This document shows positions 18,054 to 26,869 of a DNA stretch of 36,677 nucleotides, in pieces. How positions within the stretch are numbered: position 1 is the first letter of the stretch; every line of letters starts with the position of its first letter. The notes beneath the pieces were generated by a model that searched no databases, was not told the DNA's origin, and saw only the letters and a program-made list of their open reading frames with translations. A program made the translations under genes and the position numbers. The stretch comes from Leptospira haakeii (GTDB taxonomy: Bacteria; Spirochaetota; Leptospiria; Leptospirales; Leptospiraceae), in NCBI RefSeq assembly GCF_002812045.1, contig NZ_NPEG01000021.1, positions 1 to 36,677 on the forward strand, read 5' to 3'.

Positions 18054-18962
18054 CTATTTGCGGGCCCATTCTATCAGTTCCCATCCGTTCCAGGAGGTTT
18101 CATATAATAATTTACCTCCTACTTGGGAAGATAGAAGTTCCAGGAATTCTTCTTTTCTTTCCGTGATCACACCGCTGAATAAAAAATGATCCGTATGAAG
18201 TCCTGCGATCTTTTCCATATTCGCTTTTAATACGGCGAATGTGATATTAGCCACGCATAGATCGAATGTTTCGGAGTTAATCTTAGGGTGATCGAATCCG
18301 CCCTCTTCCACCACTAAAACTTCTGGAGAGATCCCATTCTCGTCCCTATTAAATGTAGAAGAACGTACTGCATTCGGATCTATATCTACTGCGATTATTT
18401 TAGATACATTTAATTTTGCTGCTGCCACAGACAGGATCCCCGAACCCGCACCAATATCTGCGACCTTCTTTCCTTTCAGATCGATGGAGCCGAGCCTGGA
18501 CAAAACCAAACGAGTGGTCTCATGATGTCCAGTTCCGAAAGCAAGTCCAGGGTTGATATACACTGGAACGGAAGTCTCTTGTTCAGACTTTTTGTTTTTC
18601 TCCCAATCTTCTTTTTCCCAGGTAGGCACTACCCAGAAAACTCCGACTGAAAACGGTTTATAAAATTCCTTATAAGCTTCTTCGTATTCTTTTGTTTCTA
18701 TCCATCTGGATTCTGCAAAAGAATTTTCTGGGGCAACTGTTTGTAGATAGATCCAAATTTTTGCTTCCGATTGAACATCATCTTCCGCCAGATAAACTCT
18801 GATAGGAGTGTTATCTGAGATAATTTCCTCGCCCGGTTTCCTAGGTTCTTCTCTATCAAATAGGATCTCGTAATATCCTGCTACCTGCCATTCGTCAAGG
18901 TATGCTGAAAATTCTTCCGCAAAATCTTTCGGAATGGAAACTCTGATCTCTTTGTATTTCAA
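18054..18962 (-). CDS. prmA: Ribosomal protein L11 methyltransferase
   Basis: PrmA uses SAM to trimethylate ribosomal protein L11. The 302-residue protein shows the PrmA-specific INPGLAFGTGHHETTR (136-151), the SAM-binding DIGAGSGILSVAA (169-181) and VDIDPNAV, followed by VANITFAVL in the position of the catalytic N-x-x-Y/F-like loop. The N-terminal 100 residues match the L11-recognition domain in position. The ATG at 18962 overlaps the TGA of the PrsW-like gene upstream. Length is normal for the family. Confidence 0.92.
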   Translation of the reverse strand: MKYKEIRVSIPKDFAEEFSAYLDEWQVAGYYEILFDREEPRKPGEEIISDNTPIRVYLAEDDVQSEAKIWIYLQTVAPENSFAESRWIETKEYEEAYKEFYKPFSVGVFWVVPTWEKEDWEKNKKSEQETSVPVYINPGLAFGTGHHETTRLVLSRLGSIDLKGKKVADIGAGSGILSVAAAKLNVSKIIAVDIDPNAVRSSTFNRDENGISPEVLVVEEGGFDHPKINSETFDLCVANITFAVLKANMEKIAGLHTDHFLFSGVITERKEEFLELLSSQVGGKLLYETSWNGWELIEWARK

Positions 18963-19741
18963 CGGATTATCTCTGGAACCGATCGGGGAATTTCTTCCGC
19001 TGGAGGCTTCTCTTTCTGTATTTTATAAATTTCTTCTTCTTTCATGTATACTCTTCTGTCTTTCACGATCCAGACCCAGATCCCCACGAAGAGCGCTGTC
19101 GCTGCCCAATGCCCGAATCTTCCAACTGGGATCACGAAGAAGTCGAATAGTCCATGCTGGACTACCGCTAACAAAAATCCGGAAAGAATGTACCAATACT
19201 TCTCAGGGAACCGTCTTCTATTACTTTTGATCAGACAAAGTGCAAAACAAAGATTGATGAGCAAATGTGCGTTCGAAGATTTTAATGTCCTTAAAATGAA
19301 GGTATGGATCCTATCATCTTCTTTCGCAGTTAAAATATAATGATAATTTTCTATTCCGGCAAAACCTAATGCTATAAATCCGCCCACTAAGAATGTTTCC
19401 GGAAGAAATTCCTTCTTCTTCCAATCATACGCTAAGATTAGAGATAACGAAACGATCAATATAGATTTACAGAATTCTTCCATCATTCCAGCTTTTACGA
19501 ATGCAAGAAATGCAGTTTGAGAAAGAATCGATTTTGCTACCTTAGCTTTGATCTCTGTTTCAGGCCAGATCCAAGCGCTTGCCCTAAGAACCAACTCAGT
19601 GGAGATCCAACCTAAAAGTAGCGCGAAAAATATTATAAAAAAGAAACGTTTTTCTCTGCCGGTATTAGGCTGGGTATAGATAAGATAAAATCCCCAAGGA
19701 AAAATACTTCCGATTGCAAGAAGAATTACTTCTGAACTCAT
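18959..19741 (-). CDS. PrsW-family glutamic-type intramembrane protease
   Basis: This 260-residue polytopic membrane protein carries the PrsW motifs: EEFCK (88-92, the E-E-x-x-K motif), GFAGIEN (126-132) and later His residues in SSNAHLLINL (His159) and VVQHGLFDFF. PrsW cleaves the anti-sigma factor RsiW in Bacillus; the substrate here is unknown and no anti-sigma gene is in the window. About seven or eight hydrophobic segments are visible. Its ATG overlaps the TGA of the TonB-like gene, and its TGA overlaps the prmA ATG. The family belongs to the ABI/CAAX-protease group. Confidence 0.8.
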   Translation of the reverse strand: MSSEVILLAIGSIFPWGFYLIYTQPNTGREKRFFFIIFFALLLGWISTELVLRASAWIWPETEIKAKVAKSILSQTAFLAFVKAGMMEEFCKSILIVSLSLILAYDWKKKEFLPETFLVGGFIALGFAGIENYHYILTAKEDDRIHTFILRTLKSSNAHLLINLCFALCLIKSNRRRFPEKYWYILSGFLLAVVQHGLFDFFVIPVGRFGHWAATALFVGIWVWIVKDRRVYMKEEEIYKIQKEKPPAEEIPRSVPEIIR

Positions 19742-21417
19742 AATTCCTCCATATAACGACCGTCGAACATATTCACCAGTTCTTGCTGTAAAGGAGTTGG
19801 CATTGCCTTAGCATCCAAAGGCCCATTCCAGAAAAGTTCCGTTACCCTGATATAACCTTTTGTCCCAGGAGGAGGCATCATTGGAGATAAATTCTCAATC
19901 AGTTCTAATGTCCTTTGGTCCTGTTCCGGATAAGGTGAATTTTGTACAAGTTCCACATCTACAACTTCTCCATCCGGAGTGATCGTGTAAGCTACAACAC
20001 ATGAATAATTTCTTGGAGCACTTCTCCAATAATCCATAAAGGATTCGAAGGTTCTCATCTTCGCGGAGATATAATTTGAATAAGTAGGAGGAAGTTTTTT
20101 ACCTTTGATCTTCTTAACTTCACCCTTTATTCTCCCCTCGTCCGAAGGTTTTTCTTCAGGGATTTTCTCACCTTGATTGCTATTAGGCGTATCCGTTCCG
20201 GTGATGACGCCACCATTCAATCCTTTCACTTCGTCAGGAAGATTCGGATCTATAAAATAGAATTCAGCATGATTTTCAGGCGTAAAATGATCGGTCGGAC
20301 GAGATTTACTTTCTTTTTGGAAAGCAATAGTGGTCGGCATGAGTAAAATCAAACAGATCACTATTAAGTGAACAAGAACACTTAATCCAAGATTGTTCTC
20401 AAAACCTGGGCTTAAACCCAAAAGAGGCGTTTTGGAATGGAAGGACCTTCGTAATAACCATCCTGAAAACACATTAACTAAAACTAATGTAGTTAGGATA
20501 GCTGACCAAATCCAAAAAGAAGAAGCTACTTCAAAAAACTTTTTATCAGAAAGCCCAGGTTTTAAGCCTAAACTCGCAAGAAAGCGAATCCCTAAAGCAG
20601 GTTCCCACCAAGAAAAGAAGAATGTAGCAAATAATAATAAACCGAGCAGATACACAAACAGGATTGGAAATCCTTTCCACAAACGTCCTGTATAGATATG
20701 GCCCCAACCCGCTAAGATCGCATCTCTCACTTTTGCATTCTTACGTTTTCTGGCAGAAGCAGGCAAATCCCCTTCTTCTTTTGCAAATGAATCCTTAGTT
20801 TGCCTTACGAACCAGGCCCAAGGTCTCTTAAATAAGAAGAATGGCCTTTTGCCTGATAGAAGTTCCGCAAGTCCGACTGCGGTAAAGAAGAAGATCCAAA
20901 CACTTTCCGAAAAGACCGCAAACGTTGCCATCTTTGTTCGGAATGGATCTGAATATGTTAAATAATGAGTGAATAATATTAAACAACCGACAGTTAGAAA
21001 AACCAGGACCGGATTTAAGATAAGAGGTCTCGGATCTTCCGGTTTTAAACTTTTTCGGATATGTTTTGCCTGTAGAAAAAAAACAGCCAGGCCTAAGAAA
21101 AACATCAGAGTTAGAACAAGGAATCCGGATGAGCTAGGCTCCTCCGAACTGAGTAGAACAAATAATGAAAATATCTCTTCCGCTTTTGGAAAAATTAAAA
21201 ATAGAAGTTCTAAAGAAAATAAAAACAACCCAAGAACGACTTGTAGAAAAACGGAATGGAATGCCGGTCTAAGGACCCTATCCTCTTTGGGAAATAGGAA
21301 GATAACTCCCAGAGGAAAAAAAATCCCGAACCCTATTATGGAAATGGGAGAGGTCCAAGAGAGAAAATTGATCCCCCAAAAGACTAATTTTTCCTTCTGC
21401 GAAATTTCCTTTTTCAT
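19738..21417 (-). CDS. Polytopic membrane protein with TonB-like C-terminal domain
   Basis: This 559-residue protein has several membrane helices in residues 1-350, including a segment AGWGHIYTGRLWKGFPI that resembles the small TM2/DUF5683-like G-x-G-x-I-Y motif. A polar Pro/Glu/Lys linker (about 380-440) is followed by a periplasmic TonB-type domain (about 443-535: VVAYTITPDGEVVDVELVQNS). Ordinary TonB has one N-terminal helix, so this is an unusual architecture. It may pass inner-membrane energy to outer-membrane partners, but no ExbB/ExbD gene is nearby. I prefer ATG21417 (AAGG eight to nine bases upstream) to TTG21462. It leads the operon with PrsW, PrmA and the kinase. Confidence 0.75.
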   Translation of the reverse strand: MKKEISQKEKLVFWGINFLSWTSPISIIGFGIFFPLGVIFLFPKEDRVLRPAFHSVFLQVVLGLFLFSLELLFLIFPKAEEIFSLFVLLSSEEPSSSGFLVLTLMFFLGLAVFFLQAKHIRKSLKPEDPRPLILNPVLVFLTVGCLILFTHYLTYSDPFRTKMATFAVFSESVWIFFFTAVGLAELLSGKRPFFLFKRPWAWFVRQTKDSFAKEEGDLPASARKRKNAKVRDAILAGWGHIYTGRLWKGFPILFVYLLGLLLFATFFFSWWEPALGIRFLASLGLKPGLSDKKFFEVASSFWIWSAILTTLVLVNVFSGWLLRRSFHSKTPLLGLSPGFENNLGLSVLVHLIVICLILLMPTTIAFQKESKSRPTDHFTPENHAEFYFIDPNLPDEVKGLNGGVITGTDTPNSNQGEKIPEEKPSDEGRIKGEVKKIKGKKLPPTYSNYISAKMRTFESFMDYWRSAPRNYSCVVAYTITPDGEVVDVELVQNSPYPEQDQRTLELIENLSPMMPPPGTKGYIRVTELFWNGPLDAKAMPTPLQQELVNMFDGRYMEEL

Positions 21418-21531
21418 TCCGAATATCCTTGTCCATTGGACCCTAGCTTGTTCCGGAAGCAAACAAGAATTGAAGGAATTCCTACGAATTTAATACTTTA
21501 TCACGAATCCTATTCGAGAATCCTTGGACCT

Positions 21532-22929
21532 ATGGAGAAAAAAGAAACCCTAGATTCCTCTCTCAAGGATATTGTATCCGTTTGTAAAAGAAGAGGATTT
21601 GTTTATCCCGGATCCGAAATTTACGGAGGACTTTCCAATACCTTCGACTATGGCCCTTACGGAGCCGAACTTCTCCATAACTTAAAAAGACTCTGGTGGA
21701 AACATTTTGTACACTTGAGAGAAGACGTTGTCGGATTAGATTCTTCTATCCTTCTTAACCCGAAAGTATGGGAAGCATCCGGACACGTTTCTAATTTTAA
21801 CGACCCACTCATCGATTGTAAAAATTGTAAAACTCGTATCAGAGCGGATAAATTTTTGGAAGATCAAAAAGGAGAAGGAGCCGCCACAGGATTGACCTTG
21901 GAAAAAATGAACGAGGTCATTAAGGCAGGAAACTTTGCCTGCCCTAATTGTGGTAATAGAGGAACATTCACCGAAGCAAGAGACTTCAACCTAATGTTCA
22001 AAACTTCTCATGGAGCTTCCGCAGAAGATTCTCAGGATATTTATCTTCGCCCGGAAACTGCCCAAGGTATTTTTATCAATTTTAAGAACGTCATCTCAAC
22101 GACCAGGAACAAGATCCCATTCGGGATTGCTCAGATAGGAAAATCATTCCGAAATGAGATCATGGCAAGACAGTTCGTATTCCGCACCAGAGAATTTGAA
22201 CAAATGGAGATGGAATTTTTCTGCGAGCCAGGAACTCAAAAAGAATGGTTCTCTCATTGGGTGGATTATTGCCTTAAATTCTTAACGGATCATGTTGGTT
22301 TAAGAAAAGAAAACCTGAAGATCAGAGAACATGAAAAGGAAGAACTTTCCTTTTACAGTGAAGCTACTTCCGATATCGAATACAAGTATGGATTCGGATG
22401 GGGAGAACTTTGGGGAATCGCTTCCAGAACTGATTACGATCTTTCCCAACATGAAAAATTCTCCGGAGAAGATCTAAAATACCAAGACCAGGCAGCAAAT
22501 AAAAAGTATGTGCCTTATGTAGTAGAACCGGCGCTTGGTTTAAATAGATTATTCTTAGCAGTTGTTTCTGATGCTTACGCGGAAGAAAAATTAGCGGATG
22601 GAGAAACAAGAACAGTTCTTCGTTTTGCTCCTCAGGTGGCTCCAGTTAAGATCGGGATTTTCCCTCTTATGAAAAAAGATGGGCTTCCGGAACTTGCAAA
22701 ATCGATTTATTCAAACCTATCTTCTTTAGGGAATTTAGAATACGACGAAGGTGGTGCTATCGGAAAAAGATACCGCAGACAAGATGAGATCGGAACCCCA
22801 TATTGTATCACGGTAGATTATGATTCTTTAACTGATAAATCCGTTACTGTAAGAGAAAGAGATAGTATGTCCCAAGAAAGAGTCTCTATCGATTCCCTGA
22901 AGTCTTATTTTGCAAATAAACTACTTTAA
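21532..22929 (+). CDS. glyS: Glycyl-tRNA synthetase, dimeric class II type
   Basis: This enzyme charges tRNA-Gly with glycine. The 465-residue protein is of the homodimeric alpha2 type. It shows the N-terminal SGLSNTFDYGPYG-like block (GGLSNTFDYGPYGAELL), a Cys4 insertion (CKNCKT and CPNCGNRG), motif 2 (FRNEIMARQFVFRTREFEQ) and motif 3 (VEPALGLNRLFLA). The C-terminal anticodon-binding domain begins with VAPVKIGIFPL. I start at ATG21532: the open frame extends to 21436, but those 32 residues overlap the divergent TonB-like promoter region and are not like the family. The stop touches the stop of the convergent metalloprotease gene. Confidence 0.95.
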   Translation: MEKKETLDSSLKDIVSVCKRRGFVYPGSEIYGGLSNTFDYGPYGAELLHNLKRLWWKHFVHLREDVVGLDSSILLNPKVWEASGHVSNFNDPLIDCKNCKTRIRADKFLEDQKGEGAATGLTLEKMNEVIKAGNFACPNCGNRGTFTEARDFNLMFKTSHGASAEDSQDIYLRPETAQGIFINFKNVISTTRNKIPFGIAQIGKSFRNEIMARQFVFRTREFEQMEMEFFCEPGTQKEWFSHWVDYCLKFLTDHVGLRKENLKIREHEKEELSFYSEATSDIEYKYGFGWGELWGIASRTDYDLSQHEKFSGEDLKYQDQAANKKYVPYVVEPALGLNRLFLAVVSDAYAEEKLADGETRTVLRFAPQVAPVKIGIFPLMKKDGLPELAKSIYSNLSSLGNLEYDEGGAIGKRYRRQDEIGTPYCITVDYDSLTDKSVTVRERDSMSQERVSIDSLKSYFANKLL

Positions 22930-23751
22930 TCAAGGATTGTAGTTTCGAATATCGTCTCTACATTCTTGTCCAAAGATCAAAGGACTTACTGGGTTAAAAG
23001 CTTCCACCTTAGTTTCGCTTAAGGCCCAGAACATTCCGCAAGATTGGTTCGTACAATGATTTCCGTGATCCTTGTCTTGGTGAGAAGAATATAAAGGAAT
23101 CCCTGCATTAACCAATCCGAGTGCATGTCCAAGCTCATGGGTCAATGTCATTTGTTCTGCCTTCTTCGCTTTATCAGGTAAAGCAATATTATTATTAAAC
23201 TGCTCTATCATATCCTTGAATACAAAGATGACAGGAGGTCCAATTCCTAGAACTCCTGAAATTGTCACCGCAATCACACCGGGCGCATCTACCAACTGTC
23301 CTCGTACATACACGATAAAAAAACTAGTAGATTGGTAATTGGAAGATTTCTTTCTATATCTAGGCACCAAATCCAAAAGTTGATTCACACTCCAAGTGGA
23401 TCTATTTTGATCTGGGATCTCGGTCATTTCGGATAAATCGCTCGGCACAGTGATTGCAACAGAATAACTTCTGTCTGCAAAAACATCCTGCATATTACTA
23501 TCGGTCACGTTCCAAATATTGGAACCTCCAACCGTATAATTCCCAGTAAAAGGTTCCGCAGCAGTTTCATAAGCAACTTCTAAATCAAGGGATCTGACTG
23601 AGGAAAAATAAACGGAAGAACGATCCGGGTCCGTTAGAATGAGATAATCCAAAGCGATATATCCCAAAACTGCAGGCGGTAAATCTGTTTTACCGTTTTC
23701 ACAATTAATAAGTGAGAAGAAGGATAGAATTATAAGTGCTCGAAAGATCAT
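22930..23751 (-). CDS. Lipoprotein zinc metalloprotease (metzincin-like)
   Basis: This 273-residue lipoprotein has a signal (FRALIILSFFSLINC, lipid Cys17). The zinc motif is HELGHALGLVNAGIP (His205, Glu206, His209), with a probable third ligand His224 in SSHQDKDHGNHC and a Met-turn-like SCGMFW (Met240). This is the metzincin arrangement with an unusually long spacer, as in some bacterial lipoprotein metalloproteases with HELGHxxGLVNxGxP. I choose ATG23751, with GAAGGG just upstream; the frame extends to 23850 but that part would overlap the divergent GNAT promoter. It would act outside the inner membrane; the substrate is unknown. Confidence 0.82.
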   Translation of the reverse strand: MIFRALIILSFFSLINCENGKTDLPPAVLGYIALDYLILTDPDRSSVYFSSVRSLDLEVAYETAAEPFTGNYTVGGSNIWNVTDSNMQDVFADRSYSVAITVPSDLSEMTEIPDQNRSTWSVNQLLDLVPRYRKKSSNYQSTSFFIVYVRGQLVDAPGVIAVTISGVLGIGPPVIFVFKDMIEQFNNNIALPDKAKKAEQMTLTHELGHALGLVNAGIPLYSSHQDKDHGNHCTNQSCGMFWALSETKVEAFNPVSPLIFGQECRDDIRNYNP

Positions 23752-23879
23752 TTTCCCTTCGTATTGATAACAACCGGAATCGTTTCTTTTTTTATTTATT
23801 AAAAAAAAGAAGAAAAACTTATCTTCTCTTTTATAAAAAATACTCCACAAACTCCGGTCATTTGCAAAGTTTTATTTTA

Positions 23880-24362
23880 ATGTCTGAGAAACTTTTGGAG
23901 ATAAGACCGATCCTCCCCCAAAATAGGGAGGCCGCAATTGAATTGGTAAATCAATTTTTTAGAATGGTTAATAAACTCCCTTTAGATGGAATATTTAAGA
24001 TCCGTCCTAGAGCCGCCGCCAAAATGGTGGATATCTATTTAAAACTCAGGGCAACAGACAAAGTGTTATTTATCGGCGGATTCATAGAAGAAGAACTTGT
24101 CTCACTTCTAATCGCAAGAGTGGAAGAAAAACCATATCTCATCGAGGAAAAGAACTTATTCATAGACCTGGCAATCACCAAACAAGGCAAAAGAAAATCA
24201 GGTTATATGAAACCACTCGTAGACGAAACATTTCGTTACGCGAAAGAAAAAGGTATCTTAGCTATAGAATTAAGAGCCATTTCCGAAAACGAAGGAGCCG
24301 TCCAATTCTGGAAGAAGATGGGATTCGATCCATTCTATGTGAGATTTAGAAAGTCTGTGTAA
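23880..24362 (+). CDS. GNAT-family N-acetyltransferase
   Basis: This 160-residue acetyl-CoA-dependent acyltransferase has the GNAT fold: the acetyl-CoA loop lies around IDLAITKQGKRKSGYMKPLV (the R/Q-x-x-G-x-G/A position is here G-K-R-K-S-G-Y), followed by ELRAISENEGAVQFWKKMGF, the typical alpha4-beta7 ending. The substrate is unknown. The open frame runs back to 23736, but ATG23880 gives a normal-length protein, and the extension overlaps the divergent metalloprotease gene. No strong ribosome site is visible. Confidence 0.82.
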   Translation: MSEKLLEIRPILPQNREAAIELVNQFFRMVNKLPLDGIFKIRPRAAAKMVDIYLKLRATDKVLFIGGFIEEELVSLLIARVEEKPYLIEEKNLFIDLAITKQGKRKSGYMKPLVDETFRYAKEKGILAIELRAISENEGAVQFWKKMGFDPFYVRFRKSV

Positions 24363-24363
24363 G

Positions 24364-24425
24364 AGTCACAGAGTTCTAAAGAGACTCAGAGTTAAGTTCA
24401 CACAGAGACGCGAAGGCACAGAGAA
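24364..24425. repeat. Four degenerate CACAGAG repeats, period 16-18
   Basis: CACAGAG at 24367, CTCAGAG at 24385, CACAGAG at 24401 and CACAGAG at 24417 are spaced 18, 16 and 16 bases apart, with related bases between them. Short CACAGAG/TTCACAGAGAC-type degenerate repeats are familiar from Leptospira intergenic DNA. No coding potential is seen. Confidence 0.6.
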
Positions 24426-24436
24426 TTTATTAAATA

Positions 24437-24585
24437 TGTCGGAACTCCAACATGAGCAAAGATTACCCCCACCCTGCATCGGGATTTGGGGGGAGTGGCT
24501 CGTGGGAGAGCGCATTTTCCTTATCACAAAATCCGACTTCTGTCAATAAAATCCTACTCTTCAAATCTATGTAGGAATTCCAACA
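24437..24585. repeat. Candidate dispersed intergenic element bounded by 16-base repeats
   Basis: TGTCGGAACTCCAACA (24437-24452) and TGTAGGAATTCCAACA (24570-24585) are direct repeats with two mismatches, each partly palindromic. Between them is a GC-rich hairpin: CCCCCACCC pairs with GGG and TGGGGG at 24466-24492. The composition is unlike the AT-rich flanks. It may be a REP- or MITE-like element; counting copies elsewhere in the genome would decide. Confidence 0.5.
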
Positions 24586-24600
24586 TCAGAGCTCTAAAAT

Positions 24601-24629
24601 AAAAAAGAGACCCTTTCGGATCCCTTTTT
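24601..24629 (-). terminator. Rho-independent terminator of hppA (near-symmetric)
   Basis: On the minus strand AAAAAGGGATCC pairs with GGTCTCTTTTTT around a GAAAG loop, with one G-U pair and one bulged base, and ends in a run of six T. It starts 25 bases after the hppA stop. It can also fold on the plus strand behind the GNAT gene. Confidence 0.8.
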
Positions 24630-24653
24630 CAATATTAGAATTTTAGAAAATTC

Positions 24654-26768
24654 TTATTGGAATAAGCGAAGCAATAATCCGCCGTGTTGAACGAAGAATT
24701 CAGCAAACACTAAGCTTGTGATCGCCATCAATTTGATCAAAATATTGATAGAAGGACCGGAAGTATCTTTTAAAGGATCTCCTACGGTATCTCCCACAAC
24801 TGCTGCTTTGTGTTGGTCTGAACCTTTTCCACCTGCAGCTTTTTCGATATATTTTTTAGCGTTATCCCAGCCACCACCGGAGTTTGCAGAAGAGATTGCA
24901 AGAACCACACCAGCTACCAATGCTCCAGCTAAAACACCGGACAAAGACTTAATACCGAACAAGTAACCTACTACAATCGGAGTTAAAAGAACTAAAAGTC
25001 CAGGAAGGATCATTTCTCTTAAAGCTGCAGTGGTGGAAATATCCACACATCTTTTATAATCAGGTTTAGCTTTTCCTTCCATGATCCCAGGGATCTCACG
25101 GAATTGTTTTCTAACTTCTTCTACCATATCTACAGCAGCTTTACCTACCGATTTCATAGTCATTGCAGTGAAAACGAATGGAAGCATAGCTCCGAAAAGT
25201 AATCCGCCGAAAACTTCCGCGTCCAAGATATCCAGACCGGTAGTTTTAGTTCTTGTAATGAAAGCAGCAAACAATGCCAAGGAAGTAAGAGCAGCAGATC
25301 CAATCGCAAATCCTTTTCCGATAGCAGCAGTAGTGTTACCAGCTGCATCTAAGGTATCTGTACGATTACGAACTTCTTTTCCGAGTTCCGCCATCTCAGC
25401 GATACCACCAGCGTTATCCGAAACCGGACCGTAAGCGTCGATGGTCAAACCGATAGCGATAGTCGAGATCATTCCGAGAGCAGCAATTGCGATCCCGTAC
25501 ATTCCGGCCAAAATATTCGCAGTAACGATTGTGATAACGAGAAGGATCACAGGAACCACAGAACTTTGGTAACCTAATGCAAGTCCGTAGATGATGTTTG
25601 TAGCGGCTCCGGTTTTAGAAGCGTCTACAACTTCTCTTACAGGTTTATAAGAATGAGAAGTATAATACTCAGTGATCAAACCGATGAACATACCGGAGAA
25701 CAGACCCACGATCAATGAAATGTATACATTCCATTTACCGATTGTTTTACCAGCGATCTCGAATAAATCCACCATGTATTTATCAGTTACAAAATACATG
25801 ATCGCACCAACGATCAGAGTAGAAACCCAAAGTTGGATTTTTAGGACCTTCTCCACATTTCCTCCTTCTTTCACAGAAGCGATGAAGGAAGTCAAAAGAG
25901 AAGCAGGGATCCCGAAAGCGGAAATCAAAAGTGGATATAAAAGAGCGTCAGTATTTCCAGAAAGAGCAGTTGCAGTTGCACCGATCACAAGAGCAGCACA
26001 AGTAGCCTCAGCACAGGAACCAAAAAGGTCAGCACCCATACCTGCAACGTCACCTACGTTATCTCCCACGTTATCAGCGATAGTCGCAGGGTTTCTAGGA
26101 TCATCCTCAGGGATTCCCTTCTCTACTTTACCTACTAAGTCAGCACCAACGTCAGCAGCCTTAGTGTAAATCCCGCCCCCCACTCTTCCGAAAAGAGCAA
26201 CAGCAGAACCACCTAGACCGAAACCAGCCAGAGCTTCCATAAGGAAAAGAGTTCCTACGTTTTGGAATAAATGAGTATAAAGTTGGAAAAGCCCGATCAT
26301 ACCGGAAACTGCAAGACCAACCAGCCCGAATCCCATCACCCCGCAAGAAGAAAACGCGACTCTGAAAGCCTTGGTCATGGAAGTTTTAGCTGCTTGAGCA
26401 GTACGAACGTTTCCGATCGTTGCGATCTTCATTCCGATAAAACCGGAAAGACAGGAGATTAGTGCTCCTGATACGAAAGCGATCGCAGTAAACAACCCGT
26501 CGTTAAAATCCGGAGTTTCCGGATTGTCCAAAAGGAAGAAGATCAGAACTGCCATAAAGGCGATAAAAAGAGAGATGGTCTTGTATTCTCTTATGAGAAA
26601 AGCCATAGCTCCTTCGGAGATTGCGGAAGAAATTTCGATCAATTTCTTGGATTCTTGGTCTTTTCCGCCCTCAGTTCCGATTTGGATCCTGGTGACCTTT
26701 AATGCGTAAACAACGGCGGTCAAAATAGCCAGGAAGGCAAAAGCCAGAATAATGGTTACCGAATTCAT
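24654..26768 (-). CDS. hppA: Membrane-bound ion-translocating pyrophosphatase, K+-dependent type
   Basis: This 704-residue membrane pyrophosphatase hydrolyses pyrophosphate and pumps H+ and/or Na+ across the inner membrane. About 16 hydrophobic segments are visible. Substrate-binding motifs are [11 protein letters not shown] (206-216), [22 protein letters not shown] (230-251) and the C-terminal [15 protein letters not shown]. At [10 protein letters not shown] (477-486) residues 481 and 484 are Ala and Gly; the K+-independent family has Lys and Thr there, so this enzyme should need K+. Whether it pumps H+, Na+ or both cannot be read safely. ATG26768 has AGAGG nine bases upstream. Confidence 0.95.
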   Translation of the reverse strand: MNSVTIILAFAFLAILTAVVYALKVTRIQIGTEGGKDQESKKLIEISSAISEGAMAFLIREYKTISLFIAFMAVLIFFLLDNPETPDFNDGLFTAIAFVSGALISCLSGFIGMKIATIGNVRTAQAAKTSMTKAFRVAFSSCGVMGFGLVGLAVSGMIGLFQLYTHLFQNVGTLFLMEALAGFGLGGSAVALFGRVGGGIYTKAADVGADLVGKVEKGIPEDDPRNPATIADNVGDNVGDVAGMGADLFGSCAEATCAALVIGATATALSGNTDALLYPLLISAFGIPASLLTSFIASVKEGGNVEKVLKIQLWVSTLIVGAIMYFVTDKYMVDLFEIAGKTIGKWNVYISLIVGLFSGMFIGLITEYYTSHSYKPVREVVDASKTGAATNIIYGLALGYQSSVVPVILLVITIVTANILAGMYGIAIAALGMISTIAIGLTIDAYGPVSDNAGGIAEMAELGKEVRNRTDTLDAAGNTTAAIGKGFAIGSAALTSLALFAAFITRTKTTGLDILDAEVFGGLLFGAMLPFVFTAMTMKSVGKAAVDMVEEVRKQFREIPGIMEGKAKPDYKRCVDISTTAALREMILPGLLVLLTPIVVGYLFGIKSLSGVLAGALVAGVVLAISSANSGGGWDNAKKYIEKAAGGKGSDQHKAAVVGDTVGDPLKDTSGPSINILIKLMAITSLVFAEFFVQHGGLLLRLFQ

Positions 26769-26869
26769 TCAGGGAAACCTCTTGTTTTTTTTTAAAATTT
26801 CCGATGGATTAAAAAGATGGGAACTGTGTTTGCCAAAGTTAAGGAGAAGACCGCAGAGGGCTGCCACCG

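Noticed and set aside
21436..21531. N-terminal extension of glyS
   Set aside because: It would overlap the divergent TonB-like promoter zone and adds residues unlike the family's normal N-terminus.
23752..23850. N-terminal extension of the metalloprotease
   Set aside because: Starting there would bury the lipoprotein signal; ATG23751 with GAAGGG gives a proper signal peptide.
23736..23879. N-terminal extension of the GNAT gene
   Set aside because: It overlaps the divergent metalloprotease gene and is AT-rich, basic, low-complexity sequence before the acetyltransferase domain.
24363..24600. tRNA or small RNA gene in the GNAT-hppA gap
   Set aside because: No cloverleaf or conserved tRNA arms were found; the structure is better explained by repeats and a hairpin.
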